64,000 bases of DNA from a gamma proteobacterium HdN1 (GCA_000198515.1 FP929140.1:780527-844526), one strand, 5' to 3'; positions 19,222 to 27,878 are shown, counted from the stretch's first letter. Program-made: numbers and translations. Notes: generated by a model from the letters alone, not told the origin.

Positions 19222-20471
19222 TGAGCATGTTGCAGAATCTAATGGGGTGGGTGGACGCCAGATTCCCCGCCACCAAGATGTTCGAAGATCATATGAGCAA
19301 ATACTATGCTCCGAAGAACTTCAACTTCTGGTACTTTTTTGGTTCGCTTGCCATGTTGGTGCTGGTCAACCAGCTCGCCACTGGTATTTGGTTGACGATG
19401 TCTTATAACCCATCTGCTGAAGGTGCGTTCGACTCGGTTGAATACATTATGCGCGACGTGGAGTGGGGCTGGTTGCTTCGCTACATGCATTCCACGGGCG
19501 CTTCCGCGTTCTTTGTGGTGGTTTATCTCCACATGTTCCGTGGCATGATGTACGGCTCGTACCGTAAGCCGCGTGAACTTGTCTGGATTTTCGGTATGAC
19601 CATCTATCTTGCACTGATGGCAGAAGGCTTCATGGGCTATCTGCTGCCTTGGGGCCAAATGTCATACTGGGGCGCTCAGGTAATCATTTCGCTGTTTGGT
19701 GCGATTCCTGTGATCGGTGATCCGTTGATGGAGTGGATTCGTGGCGACTTCCTGCTTTCAGGGATTACGTTGAACCGCTTCTTTGCGCTGCATGTATGCG
19801 CCATTCCGATCGTTTTGCTGGCTCTGGTTGTACTGCACATCATTGCGTTGCACGAAGTGGGTTCAAACAACCCAGATGGAATCGAAATTAAGAAGAAGAA
19901 AGATGCGAACGGTATTCCGCTTGACGGCATTCCCTTCCACCCCTACTACAGCATCCATGACTTGGTCGGCGTAGTCGTATTCCTGTTTGTTTTCTGTCTG
20001 ATTATTTTCTTCTTCCCAGACGGTGGTGGCTACTTCCTTGAGAAGCCCAACTTCGAGCCAGCAAATAACCTGAAAACCCCTGCCCATATTGCGCCAGTGT
20101 GGTACTACACGCCGTTCTACGCAATTCTGCGCGCCATTCCCAACAAGTTGGGCGGCGTAATTGCAATGGGTGGCGCGATCGCGGTGCTTTTTGTGCTGCC
20201 TTGGCTGGATCGTAGCCCGGTTAAGTCTATTCGCTACAAGGGCTGGATGAGCAAAGTGGCGCTGGCGTTGTTTGTCGTGTCGTTTATTCTGTTGGGCATT
20301 TGTGGTGTGAAATCCCCAGACTTGCACGTCGAGTTCTTGCCATTCCTCCAGTATCGTGATCTTGGCCAGATCTGTACGGTGATTTATTTTGGTTATTTCT
20401 TCTTGATGCCGGTTTTCACCTCAATTGAGAAAACCAAGCCTGAACCAGAACGCGTAAGGATGAGCCACTAA
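19221..20471 (+). CDS. petB: Cytochrome b of the bc1 complex
   Basis: Membrane core of complex III, 416 residues, carrying hemes bL and bH and the quinol sites. Heme-ligand histidines are in RYMHSTGASAFFVVVYLHMFRG and FFALHVCAIPIVLLALVVLHI. The Qo-site PEWY motif appears altered: the equivalent region reads HIAPVWYYTPFYAILRAIPNK, with PVWY instead of PEWY. VWY-type variants occur in this family, so I note it without claiming loss of function. Stop and petC start overlap by one base. Confidence 0.97.
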   Translation: MSMLQNLMGWVDARFPATKMFEDHMSKYYAPKNFNFWYFFGSLAMLVLVNQLATGIWLTMSYNPSAEGAFDSVEYIMRDVEWGWLLRYMHSTGASAFFVVVYLHMFRGMMYGSYRKPRELVWIFGMTIYLALMAEGFMGYLLPWGQMSYWGAQVIISLFGAIPVIGDPLMEWIRGDFLLSGITLNRFFALHVCAIPIVLLALVVLHIIALHEVGSNNPDGIEIKKKKDANGIPLDGIPFHPYYSIHDLVGVVVFLFVFCLIIFFFPDGGGYFLEKPNFEPANNLKTPAHIAPVWYYTPFYAILRAIPNKLGGVIAMGGAIAVLFVLPWLDRSPVKSIRYKGWMSKVALALFVVSFILLGICGVKSPDLHVEFLPFLQYRDLGQICTVIYFGYFFLMPVFTSIEKTKPEPERVRMSH

Positions 20472-21127
20472 TGAAAAAGTTGATTGCATTGATGGCGGCG
20501 CTCTTGCTGCTGCCGGTGGTTGCGTTTGCTATTAGCGCTGAATTGAAGTTAGAGCCGGCGCCGATTAATCTGGATGACAAAGTATCCCTGCAGCGCGGTG
20601 TGCAGTTGTTCGTCAATAATTGCATGGGCTGCCACTCGGCCAAATACGTGCGCTATGAGCGTATGGCAGATGACCTTGGTATCCCCCATGACGTAGCTTT
20701 GAAGAATCTCGTGTTCACGACGGACAAGATTGGCGATCCAATGCTTGCCGCTATGCCTCACGATCTTGCGAAAAAGTGGTTTGGCACTGCGCCTCCTGAC
20801 TTGTCTCTTGCAGCACGCGTGAGAGGCGCGGATTGGGTCTATGGTTATCTCACTGGGTTCTACGCGGACGAGAAGCGGCCGTTCAAGTTCAATAACCATG
20901 TGTTCCCCGATGTGGGGATGCCGCATGTGTTGCAGCACTTGGAAGCGTCGGTAAGCAAGGAAGAGTTCAAATCGCAGATGGCTGACTTGACCAATTTTAT
21001 GGTCTACATGGCAGAGCCCATCCGCGCTGAGCGTGAGCGTCTAGGTTTCTGGGTGTTGGGCTTTATCATCATCCTTGGGATTCCGGTGTATTTCCTGAAT
21101 CGAGAATACTGGAAAGACGTTCATTGA
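20471..21127 (+). CDS. petC: Cytochrome c1
   Basis: Heme c-bearing subunit of the bc1 complex passing electrons to soluble cytochrome c. The 218-residue precursor has a signal peptide (LIALMAALLLLPVVAFA), the heme motif CMGCH at about residues 52-56, a methionine-ligand region around MPHVLQHLEA, and a C-terminal anchor helix (FWVLGFIIILGIPVYFLNR). This is the short gammaproteobacterial cytochrome c1, separate from cytochrome b. Confidence 0.97.
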   Translation: MKKLIALMAALLLLPVVAFAISAELKLEPAPINLDDKVSLQRGVQLFVNNCMGCHSAKYVRYERMADDLGIPHDVALKNLVFTTDKIGDPMLAAMPHDLAKKWFGTAPPDLSLAARVRGADWVYGYLTGFYADEKRPFKFNNHVFPDVGMPHVLQHLEASVSKEEFKSQMADLTNFMVYMAEPIRAERERLGFWVLGFIIILGIPVYFLNREYWKDVH

Positions 21128-21135
21128 TCAGTGCG

Positions 21136-21200
21136 GCTTACCAAAACGGTAAGCAGTGTTGAGTGATGCGCAAAAAAGGCAGCGAACCGCTGCCTTTTTT
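21136..21200 (+). terminator. Hairpin plus intrinsic terminator after petABC
   Basis: Two hairpins occur in series. The first (21136-21154) is a 7-bp stem GCTTACC / GGTAAGC without a T-tract. The second (21172-21200) is a perfect 13-bp stem, AAAAAAGGCAGCG / CGCTGCCTTTTTT, with a 3-base loop and the T-tract inside the stem, so it can act in both directions. Only the second is a canonical terminator. Confidence 0.88.
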
Positions 21201-21343
21201 GTTACCCTGAATAGTGCTGTAACCGAAAGAGTTGATGCGGTTTTTTCCATCCAAGCCTAGTATCGCTACGCTGAGTCGGGTGTTTTTGTCGTGATCAAAT
21301 GCGGTTGCCACAGAACACTCCGCCAGTTCATCAGGAGCCTGCT

Positions 21344-21835
21344 GTGACGTCTATGCGTCCTTATTTTGTTCGAGCTATCTATGAATGGATTCTCGACAAT
21401 CAGTTCACGCCATATTTATTGGTCAACGCCATGCTTCCATCTGTGCAAGTACCGACGGAGCATGTCAGAGATGGCCGGATTATTTTAAATCTTGCGCCTT
21501 CTGCTATTCGCGGGTTGGTGATGGATAATGATCGGGTGGAGTTTTCCGCGCGTTTTGGTGGTGTTGCGCGCACGCTCTATTTGCCGATTAGCGCGGTGCT
21601 CGCGATCTATGCAAAGGAAAATGGGCGCGGCATGTTTTTTGACGAAAATGAAATGTCGTCAGAAGGAGTCGAGCCTAGTGCGGTTCCTGCAAAGATGGAT
21701 GATAAACCGCACGGTGTATTAGCTCCTGTTGCGCATACTGAAGCGCCTCACGGATCTGATGTTCCGCCTTCCGATACTCCGACAAAGGGTGGAAAGGGCG
21801 CTAAAAAACGCCCCAGTCTGAAGGTTGTAAAATAG
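21344..21835 (+). CDS. sspB: ClpXP adaptor / stringent starvation protein B
   Basis: Adaptor that delivers ssrA-tagged proteins to ClpXP. The product is about 163 residues. The folded domain reads RPYFVRAIYEWILDNQFTPYLLV and ends with AVLAIYAKENGRGMFF; a long disordered tail and a basic ClpX-binding end (KKRPSLKVVK) follow. GTG 21344 is favoured by an AGGAG site 6 bases upstream; ATG 21353 is the alternative. sspA, normally directly upstream, is absent: petC is the neighbour. Confidence 0.93.
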   Translation: MTSMRPYFVRAIYEWILDNQFTPYLLVNAMLPSVQVPTEHVRDGRIILNLAPSAIRGLVMDNDRVEFSARFGGVARTLYLPISAVLAIYAKENGRGMFFDENEMSSEGVEPSAVPAKMDDKPHGVLAPVAHTEAPHGSDVPPSDTPTKGGKGAKKRPSLKVVK

Positions 21836-21841
21836 CAATCG

Positions 21842-22498
21842 CTAAATCGTCCCGGGATAGGTTTCTGCGGCGGCAGACTGAGGCCGCTGCGGAATATATT
21901 CGAAAATCTTTACGATGCGCTGGATGCCTTTTACGTTGCGTATCAGGTTGACGGTGTCTTCTCCTTCCGACTCTGTCACTAAGCCCATGAGGTAGACGGT
22001 GCCGTTCTCGGTCACTACTTTTACGCGCGATGCGGGGAAGTCGAGTGTTGAGTACAGTACTGCTTTGACTTTGCTTAGAATCCAGTTGTCGTTGGTTTCG
22101 TTTTGCCAACGAATGGGAGGTGCGACTTCCAGCATGTTGTGCACGCCACGAACGCCACGCATTCGTTTGGCGATGCTGGCAGCTCGGTCGGAGGTTTCTT
22201 GGTCGGGCACTCTGCCCGTAAGGAGAACGATTCCGTTATAGCTCGTAACTTGAATGGGATTTTCGCGAAAGCGCGGATCTACTTTCAGTAGGTTGCCGCT
22301 TACTTTGGTTTCAATGTTGGTGTCTTCTACCACCATGCCGACGGTGCGTGTGCCGGGGTCTTCATCCGTGACGCCTGGGCCTGACCAGCTCGCCATCAGC
22401 TGGGCGCAGCCGCTTATGCTTGCCGATAGGGCTAGAATCGTCGCTGTACGGGTAAAAATGCTTGCGGGTGAGAGCGCTTTTTTGTTTTGATCGTTCAT
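21842..22498 (-). CDS. dolP: Outer-membrane BON-domain lipoprotein DolP (YraP)
   Basis: Lipoprotein with two BON domains that binds anionic phospholipid, supports outer-membrane integrity and interacts with the Bam machinery in E. coli. The 218-residue precursor has a lipobox (SISGC, Cys at about residue 31). The first BON domain spans about 60-120 (NIETKVSGNLL to GVHNMLEV), the second about 135-200 (WILSKVKAVLY to IVKIFEYI). Its ATG overlaps the diaA stop. It converges on sspB with a 6-bp gap. Confidence 0.93.
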   Translation of the reverse strand: MNDQNKKALSPASIFTRTATILALSASISGCAQLMASWSGPGVTDEDPGTRTVGMVVEDTNIETKVSGNLLKVDPRFRENPIQVTSYNGIVLLTGRVPDQETSDRAASIAKRMRGVRGVHNMLEVAPPIRWQNETNDNWILSKVKAVLYSTLDFPASRVKVVTENGTVYLMGLVTESEGEDTVNLIRNVKGIQRIVKIFEYIPQRPQSAAAETYPGTI

Positions 22499-23091
22499 CA
22501 GTCAGCCATCCCGAAAAGTTGATTGTCGATGAGGTCGCAAAGAAGGTGAATTGCAAATAAATGCATTTCTTGGATTGCAGCCAAGGTTTCTGAAGGCACT
22601 CGAAGTTCAACGTCGTCGTCCAGCAGGAGGCGTGTGATGTCTCCGCCGTCGCCGCCGGTGAGCGCAATAACGTTCATTTCGCGGTCATGAGCTGCCTGTA
22701 CGGCTTGGACGATGTTGCCGGTTTGCCCGCTGGCAGAGATCACCAGTAAGGTATCTCCCGCGTGCCCTAGCGCCCGTATTTGCTTGGAGAATATCTCGCT
22801 GTAACCAAAATCGCAGGCAATGGCTGTGATCGTGGTGGTGTCGGCCGAGAGGGCAATCACGGGAAGTGCGGGCCGCTCGCGCTCATACCGGTTTAGCATG
22901 CAGGCCGCAAAGTGTTGTACGATGCCTGCACCAGCACCGTTGCCACAGCACAGAATCTTGCCGTTATTCAGTAGGGTGTTCACAAGCGTTTCGGAGGCCA
23001 TTGCCACCGAGACGGCCAGTGCGTCTCGTGTTTGGGTAAGATTTTCGATGCCTGCATCGAATTGAGCAAGAACTCGTTCAACAATATTCAT
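22498..23091 (-). CDS. diaA: SIS-domain DnaA-associating protein DiaA (GmhA-like)
   Basis: SIS-domain protein of 197 residues. In E. coli, DiaA binds DnaA and promotes timely initiation; the paralog GmhA makes heptose phosphate. Markers are ILCCGNGAGAGIVQHFAACMLNR, LSADTTTITAIACDFGY and ISASGQTGNIVQAVQAA. Position beside dolP and yraN argues for DiaA, but the sequence alone does not exclude GmhA activity. In most relatives yraN lies directly upstream; here 234 bp of decayed sequence and a plus-strand gene intervene. Confidence 0.85.
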   Translation of the reverse strand: MNIVERVLAQFDAGIENLTQTRDALAVSVAMASETLVNTLLNNGKILCCGNGAGAGIVQHFAACMLNRYERERPALPVIALSADTTTITAIACDFGYSEIFSKQIRALGHAGDTLLVISASGQTGNIVQAVQAAHDREMNVIALTGGDGGDITRLLLDDDVELRVPSETLAAIQEMHLFAIHLLCDLIDNQLFGMAD

Positions 23092-23174
23092 TGGTGTGTC
23101 TGATCAAGGAGAAACCCCTTTGCAACGGTAAATTTTTTCCGTGCGTTTGTTATTTCCGTGCTTTTGTGTGAATG

Positions 23175-23260
23175 ATCAAGAAAATGGAAATAATCCAAAA
23201 GCTTTCGGGATTGTCGTCTGGTTTTCTCTGAATTGCAATCATATCAAGCCAATGCGTTCG
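23175..23260 (-). pseudogene. Degenerate fragment of a yraN 3' end
   Basis: Read on the minus strand, this stretch encodes HWLDMIAIQRKPDDNPES and FWIISIF, which aligns with the C-terminus of the intact yraN 1.3 kb away (YRFDVVAIQGSPNDNPEIQWIVSAF). DNA identity is high over about 55 bases. One extra base at the stop position (TTCTTGA for TTTTGA) shifts the original stop out of frame. There is no start and no room for the N-terminal nuclease-like part, so it is a relic. The rest of 23092-23325 holds nothing else I recognise. Confidence 0.82.
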
Positions 23261-23325
23261 AGGGGGCTTGGTTGTAGGTGGTTCTGTGTGAAGGGTTTCG
23301 CTGAAAAAAGGGGACGGGTCTTTCT

Positions 23326-24435
23326 ATGTGGTTTTTGCTTGGAATTGTAAGCCTTACCGGCTTCGCCCTGTTTTTTGTACGCTGGCGAGCGGCTAACCGC
23401 TGGAAGGGCACTCAACGGCAGTTGCTTGGCCAAGTCTATGAATCTGCGCTGCTTAAATCCAAGAATCGCACAAAGGGGGTGTTGATTGGGTTGACTTGTA
23501 ATACCGCATTGGAATTCTGTTTGAAGCAGGAGACTTTTGTTGACCGTATATTCAAGAGATTAGGCCTGTCTCAAGAGCAGCAGTTGAATCATCTGCACTT
23601 CGATGAAAAGGTGTACATCGTTTCCGATAATCCTCGCTTGGGTGCTTTGCTGAAAGGCCAGCCAGATTTGCCAGCGGTGTTGGAAAATCTGTTCGAACCA
23701 AATCGTTTCAAGTTGGGTGTCGTATGTAAATTGTGGTGTCAGCAACGACGCCTGTGGGTGCAGTGCAAAACGGATGAAGATTTTGACGTTGGCGATATTG
23801 AGGCTCTGGCGAAGGAGGTTTTGCCAGTACTTGTGAAAGTGCATGATGCGTTACTTGCCACGTCCGAGGTAAACGAAAGAGGCCAGGATTACTTTATTCC
23901 CAAAGCGCTAGTGTTATTAGGCGTCAGTTCTGCACTGCTGGTTAACGGTGTAATTCAATCGGTGCGCGTGCTATTGCTAAAATTTCCAGTACAGCTGGAG
24001 TCGCTTGCACTGTTGAAAATGGCGTTGATGTTGGGCGGTATCATGACAGCCGCGCTGATCCTGTGGTGTGTCATTTGGTTGGGGCGTACCTCGCGAACTC
24101 ATCTGGTGCTGATGGAAATTTTGCTGGTGGGTTCGTTCGGGAGTGTGCTGACAGCTGCGACCGAGTTGCGTGATTATAATATTGAATTTGACCATAGCCG
24201 GGTTCGCTATGAATCGGTACAGGTAGTTCAGTATTACACGACCCGGTGCGGCAAGCGGAACCGTTCGACTTGTTATAACGTCAAGCTTGCGCCTTTTGTT
24301 GGTAAGGCGGGTGGGCTCAAGCTTTCGCTGAGTTATGATGCGTATAATCAACTTAAGAATCACCCATTCTTGGTGCTTCCCGTGCATGAGGGTGCTTTGG
24401 GGGTGCCTTGGATTGAAGCTCCTCGTGCACCTTAG
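23326..24435 (+). CDS. Unrecognised four-helix membrane protein inserted between diaA and yraN
   Basis: I do not recognise this 369-residue protein. Hydrophobic segments at about residues 3-18, 191-212, 229-252 and 259-278 suggest four transmembrane helices. Between the first two lies a soluble domain of about 170 residues (21-190) with FDEKVYIVSDNPRLGALLKG, three Trp/Cys-rich positions in KLWCQQRRLWVQC and no nuclease or kinase motif that I can see. The C-terminal 90 residues contain two cysteines (TRCGKRNRSTCY) and end in VLPVHEGALGVPWIE. GGGGA precedes ATG 23326. It is transcribed against its neighbours dolP, diaA, yraN and lpoA, is flanked by an intact and a decayed yraN end, and is probably a later arrival at this site. 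Confidence 0.8.
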   Translation: MWFLLGIVSLTGFALFFVRWRAANRWKGTQRQLLGQVYESALLKSKNRTKGVLIGLTCNTALEFCLKQETFVDRIFKRLGLSQEQQLNHLHFDEKVYIVSDNPRLGALLKGQPDLPAVLENLFEPNRFKLGVVCKLWCQQRRLWVQCKTDEDFDVGDIEALAKEVLPVLVKVHDALLATSEVNERGQDYFIPKALVLLGVSSALLVNGVIQSVRVLLLKFPVQLESLALLKMALMLGGIMTAALILWCVIWLGRTSRTHLVLMEILLVGSFGSVLTAATELRDYNIEFDHSRVRYESVQVVQYYTTRCGKRNRSTCYNVKLAPFVGKAGGLKLSLSYDAYNQLKNHPFLVLPVHEGALGVPWIEAPRAP

Positions 24436-24507
24436 CGAACATCTCACCCGCTGTTTCGCAATCGCAAGTTTGGGTCGATTGTGGAAGCTCTAACGGCGCT
24501 ATCGTTC

Positions 24508-24909
24508 TCAAAAGGCGGAAACGATCCATTGGATTTCGGGGTTGTCGTTTGGGCTGCCCTGAATTGCAACCACGTCAAACCGATACGCGTGTTGAAGCCT
24601 TGGGTCGTGGCGTTGGATGAAATGTTGGGCGGCGCGCGTGAGCCTGCGCTGTTTGCTTGGAGTGATCGTTTCGATCGCGCTGCCGTGGGTGGAGTTTGTT
24701 CGTGCTTTGACTTCTACAAACACAACGGTGTCGCCGTGTGCCATGATTAGGTCGATTTCGCCGCTTTTGCAGGAGTAGTTGGCTCGGATGAAGCTCAAGC
24801 CATGCGCCTTGAGATAGCGGTAGGCGAGTACTTCGGCGTGGTGCCCTGCCGCTTGTTTGGGGCTGCGCTTGACTGATGTGCGTCTAGCTGGGGCTGTTGG
24901 TGTTGACAA
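24508..24909 (-). CDS. yraN: YraN family (UPF0102) nuclease-like protein
   Basis: Small protein of the UPF0102 family, with a Holliday-resolvase/restriction-endonuclease-like fold and no settled function. The 133-residue product has GHHAEVLAYRYLKAHGLSF, the nuclease-like core KSGEIDLIMAHGDTVVFVEVKAR (E..D...VEVK pattern) and the C-terminal FDVVAIQGSPNDNPEIQWI. It follows lpoA by 50 bp on the same strand, as in the usual lpoA-yraN-diaA-dolP order. Confidence 0.94.
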   Translation of the reverse strand: MSTPTAPARRTSVKRSPKQAAGHHAEVLAYRYLKAHGLSFIRANYSCKSGEIDLIMAHGDTVVFVEVKARTNSTHGSAIETITPSKQRRLTRAAQHFIQRHDPRLQHAYRFDVVAIQGSPNDNPEIQWIVSAF

Positions 24910-24959
24910 GCGGTGCGTCCATGCGTGGTGAGAAGGTTTTCGTTGGCTTTCCGCTTGGT

Positions 24960-26894
24960 TTAAGGGGCTTGTGACAATAGCTGCGCGTTGGGGGGTGCTG
25001 GGTGCTGCGATAATGGTAGATCGTTGAGTGGGATTGCCTGACCTCCTTCAAAGCGAGCCCAGTTGAGTTTGCGAGTGATTTGGCCGTTTGCGTTCAATTG
25101 GATGACGCCGGTTGCCCCAAATAGACGGGTGTCTGGTAACTCGCTCATTACCTGTAGACGGGTTGCGAGTCGGAAGGCGTCTACGCCGAGTGCATTCAAG
25201 CGGGTCATGCGAGGATTGGCTTGTGGCCAGTTCTGGCTGAAGATGCGGCGTGTGGGGGATGGAGAGCCTAATACCCAAGGAATGTCGCAAAATGTGATGC
25301 CGTTGAGGTTCTGGTTGGCTTCACGGTTGTCGATCCCAGAGTAGAGGTAGGAGCCGCCCAAGAGGGGAAGCTGGGTGGCATGGAGGAAGTTGAACCACGG
25401 TTTGACTTGTTGGGCCTGGGCGCCGGGGGTGATCAGAAATACGAAGTCGAGATCGGTGCGTGGCGTGGGTTCACTGATGAAGGTTTCTTGTGTGGCTTCG
25501 GCAAGCTGCCTTGCGCGTTGCAGGCTTCCTTCGGGCTTGAGAAGTGTGGTGACGGCGCTTTCAATCTCCGTTACCTGTTTGAATTGGGCGGTGTCGAGTA
25601 CCGTTTTGCCCAGTTCTTCCCACTGCTGAGTGAAGGCGCGCTGGATTCGCAAGCCCCACTCGCCGCTATCCTGTAAAAGAATGGCGGCGTTTTGGTATCC
25701 TTTGGCCGCTGCAAATAGCGCAACGGAGCGTGCATCATCTTCGGGAGATAGGCCGAATTGATATAGCTGGTTCGGAGCTTTCAGCAGCAGATCGCTCGTG
25801 TTGAGCGTGAGTGTCGGTACTGGGAGCTGGTCGCCGCGTTGGTAGAGGCGGCGGACATTTTCTTTGCTGAGAGGCCCGACGATCATGTCTGCGCCATCGG
25901 AGACGGCTTGCTGGTAGGCTGCGTCGAAGTCGTCGCCGCTGGCTTCGTCGTAGATTTTGATTTCAGTGGCGGTAGTTTTGTTTTTTCTTGTTTTGAGCGC
26001 TTGAAAGTATGCAGTCATAAAGCCGCGCTCAATCGCCTCGGCTACCGCTTGCCATGGGCCGCTGCGGGGTAGTAATAGTGCAACTTGGCGGGGTTGGCGC
26101 GCGGCGAGCTGTTTTAGCTGAGTCAGGGCGCGAGGTTCGGAGAGGCTGGCAGGGTGGCTCGGGTGGCGCTTTGTCCAATTTTGCAGCGCGGTGATTTGTT
26201 CGTCGATATCGTCTTGGTGCTGTTTGTAAATTGAGATCAGTGAGAGCCAGCCGGCGGTGTCGGGCGAACGCGTTTCTTGGGCGAGTTTGGTGAGGGTTTC
26301 GGGTGGGTATTGTGCGAGGTCAGCCCAGATCTGGTCGTTGTTGGCGGCGTGCGCTGCAGTCGGTAGCATAGGCCCAACAAAAATCCGCTCGTTTGCTGCG
26401 GTCAAGTAGTCGCCGAGATTTTCGAAGGCTTCTGCGCGTAGAATGCCGACTCGGTTTTGTGAGGAAACGGGCAGTTCCAAAAGGTGCGAGCCGATTCCGT
26501 AGCGCTTGTTGGAGAGGATGGAGAGCACCGCTTGGTGGCGACCTTTGCGCGCGGAGATTTCGGCGCTTGCGATGCCGGCTTCCGCGCGCGTGCTTGCGGG
26601 CAGATTTGCGAGGGAGATTTCCTTGAGCAGATTTTGTGCGCTGTTAACGTCGTTGTCTTGCAGGTATAGGTGTATTGCAGCGATTAGCTGTAGTTCGCGC
26701 TCGGGAGAAGTGAGCTTGCGTGCGTCGGCAGCGGTTTGTGCTGCGGCAGACATGGGCTCTTGCAGTGATCGCTTTGAGGCGCCATCGTGGGGGTGTGATG
26801 CGCAACCGTTTAACAGGAAAGCGGGCAGCAGCAGGCACCAAAATAGGCGAGAGATAAAGCGGATATGGCTGGCCGAGTTAGCAGGTTTTCTCAT
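24960..26894 (-). CDS. lpoA: Penicillin-binding protein activator LpoA (LppC family)
   Basis: Outer-membrane lipoprotein that reaches through the periplasm to stimulate PBP1a transpeptidase. The product is 644 residues from ATG 26894. A charged start and hydrophobic stretch lead to lipobox LLNGC (Cys about residue 31). The N-terminal half is TPR-like helical (AAIHLYLQDNDVNSAQNLLKE); the C-terminal half is the LppC periplasmic-binding-protein-like domain (RQVALLLPRSGPW, DGADMIVGPLSKENV). No clear ribosome site precedes the ATG. Its start is only 27 bp from the divergent rsmI start. Confidence 0.94.
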   Translation of the reverse strand: MRKPANSASHIRFISRLFWCLLLPAFLLNGCASHPHDGASKRSLQEPMSAAAQTAADARKLTSPERELQLIAAIHLYLQDNDVNSAQNLLKEISLANLPASTRAEAGIASAEISARKGRHQAVLSILSNKRYGIGSHLLELPVSSQNRVGILRAEAFENLGDYLTAANERIFVGPMLPTAAHAANNDQIWADLAQYPPETLTKLAQETRSPDTAGWLSLISIYKQHQDDIDEQITALQNWTKRHPSHPASLSEPRALTQLKQLAARQPRQVALLLPRSGPWQAVAEAIERGFMTAYFQALKTRKNKTTATEIKIYDEASGDDFDAAYQQAVSDGADMIVGPLSKENVRRLYQRGDQLPVPTLTLNTSDLLLKAPNQLYQFGLSPEDDARSVALFAAAKGYQNAAILLQDSGEWGLRIQRAFTQQWEELGKTVLDTAQFKQVTEIESAVTTLLKPEGSLQRARQLAEATQETFISEPTPRTDLDFVFLITPGAQAQQVKPWFNFLHATQLPLLGGSYLYSGIDNREANQNLNGITFCDIPWVLGSPSPTRRIFSQNWPQANPRMTRLNALGVDAFRLATRLQVMSELPDTRLFGATGVIQLNANGQITRKLNWARFEGGQAIPLNDLPLSQHPAPPNAQLLSQAP

Positions 26895-26921
26895 GGGGTA
26901 TTCATTAGGAGGAGGAGAGGG

Positions 26922-27878
26922 GTGCAAGAGGTTCCAAACAAAGACGCGCTGGCTGAAAATGATGCAGTTGTCGAAAAAGATGGCCAAGAGGCAACAGACA
27001 CACAGTACACAAAGAGCGGGCAGTTGTTTGTCGTGGCGACACCGATCGGTAACTTGGATGATAGCACTATCCGCGCGATTGAGGTGCTAAAACAGGTTGA
27101 TCTCGTTGCGGCAGAGGATACTCGACATAGCCAGTATTTGTTGTCGCACTTTGGTATCCGCAAGCCGATGTTGTCGCTGCATGACCACAATGAGGAGGCG
27201 CGCATTGTGGTGGTTTGCGCGGCTCTGGCGGAGGGGCGCTCCATTGCGTTGATCTCGGATGCTGGCACGCCGTTGATTAGTGATCCTGGCTTTCGGGTGG
27301 TACGTGCTGTGCGTGCGGCAGGGTTCCGCGTGGTGCCGATACCGGGTGCTTGTGCGGCGATTGTGGCGCTTTCCAGTTCTGGCTTGCCGTCCGATCGGTT
27401 TCTCTTTGTTGGTTTTGCTCCAGCGCGTTCACAAGCGCGTAAGACATTGTTTGAGGAGTATGTGAGACGTCCGGAAACGCTGATCTTTTACGAATCACCC
27501 CGCCGAGTGGCGGATTTTTTTGAGGATGCAGAGGCGGTCTTTGGTGGGCAGCGTAGGGCATGTATTGCGAAGGAGCTTACCAAGTTGCACGAGCGCATCG
27601 TGGATGGCACTCTTAGTGAAATCAAGCGGTTGCTGATGGAGCCTGCGATGCAGCGCGGCGAGTTTGTGATTGTGATGGGTGGTTATGAAAAGCCCGCTCG
27701 GGATGGCGTTGATGAGGCGTTAGGCGCGGCTGCGGGGCTTGTAGACCTTGATCAGGCGCTGCGAACGGTAAATCGGTATTTACCGCCTAAGCAGGCGTGC
27801 GCGCTGGTTGCAGATCTATATGCAGTGGATAAAAAGGCGCTATATCAGCGCTGGGTGGATCGAAATAGCGGCGCGTGA
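26922..27878 (+). CDS. rsmI: 16S rRNA (cytidine-1402-2'-O)-methyltransferase RsmI
   Basis: SAM-dependent tetrapyrrole-methylase-fold enzyme modifying C1402 in the decoding center of 16S rRNA, paired functionally with RsmH (encoded at 29292). Motifs: LFVVATPIGNLDDSTIRAIE, AEDTRHSQYLLSHF, ALISDAGTPLISDPGFRVVR, VPIPGACAAIVALSSSGL. GTG 26922 is chosen because AGGAGGAGGAGAGG sits just upstream; it gives 318 residues with a polar N-terminal extension of about 30. The frame is open further upstream inside lpoA on the opposite strand. Confidence 0.93.
   Translation: MQEVPNKDALAENDAVVEKDGQEATDTQYTKSGQLFVVATPIGNLDDSTIRAIEVLKQVDLVAAEDTRHSQYLLSHFGIRKPMLSLHDHNEEARIVVVCAALAEGRSIALISDAGTPLISDPGFRVVRAVRAAGFRVVPIPGACAAIVALSSSGLPSDRFLFVGFAPARSQARKTLFEEYVRRPETLIFYESPRRVADFFEDAEAVFGGQRRACIAKELTKLHERIVDGTLSEIKRLLMEPAMQRGEFVIVMGGYEKPARDGVDEALGAAAGLVDLDQALRTVNRYLPPKQACALVADLYAVDKKALYQRWVDRNSGA

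Noticed and set aside
22498-23091. Calling this gene gmhA
   Set aside because: Sequence alone allows it, but position beside dolP and yraN matches diaA.
23141-23350. A 70-codon plus-strand frame upstream of the unknown membrane gene
   Set aside because: It is antisense to the yraN relic; its resemblance to the plus-strand frame at 24481 comes from the duplicated yraN end.
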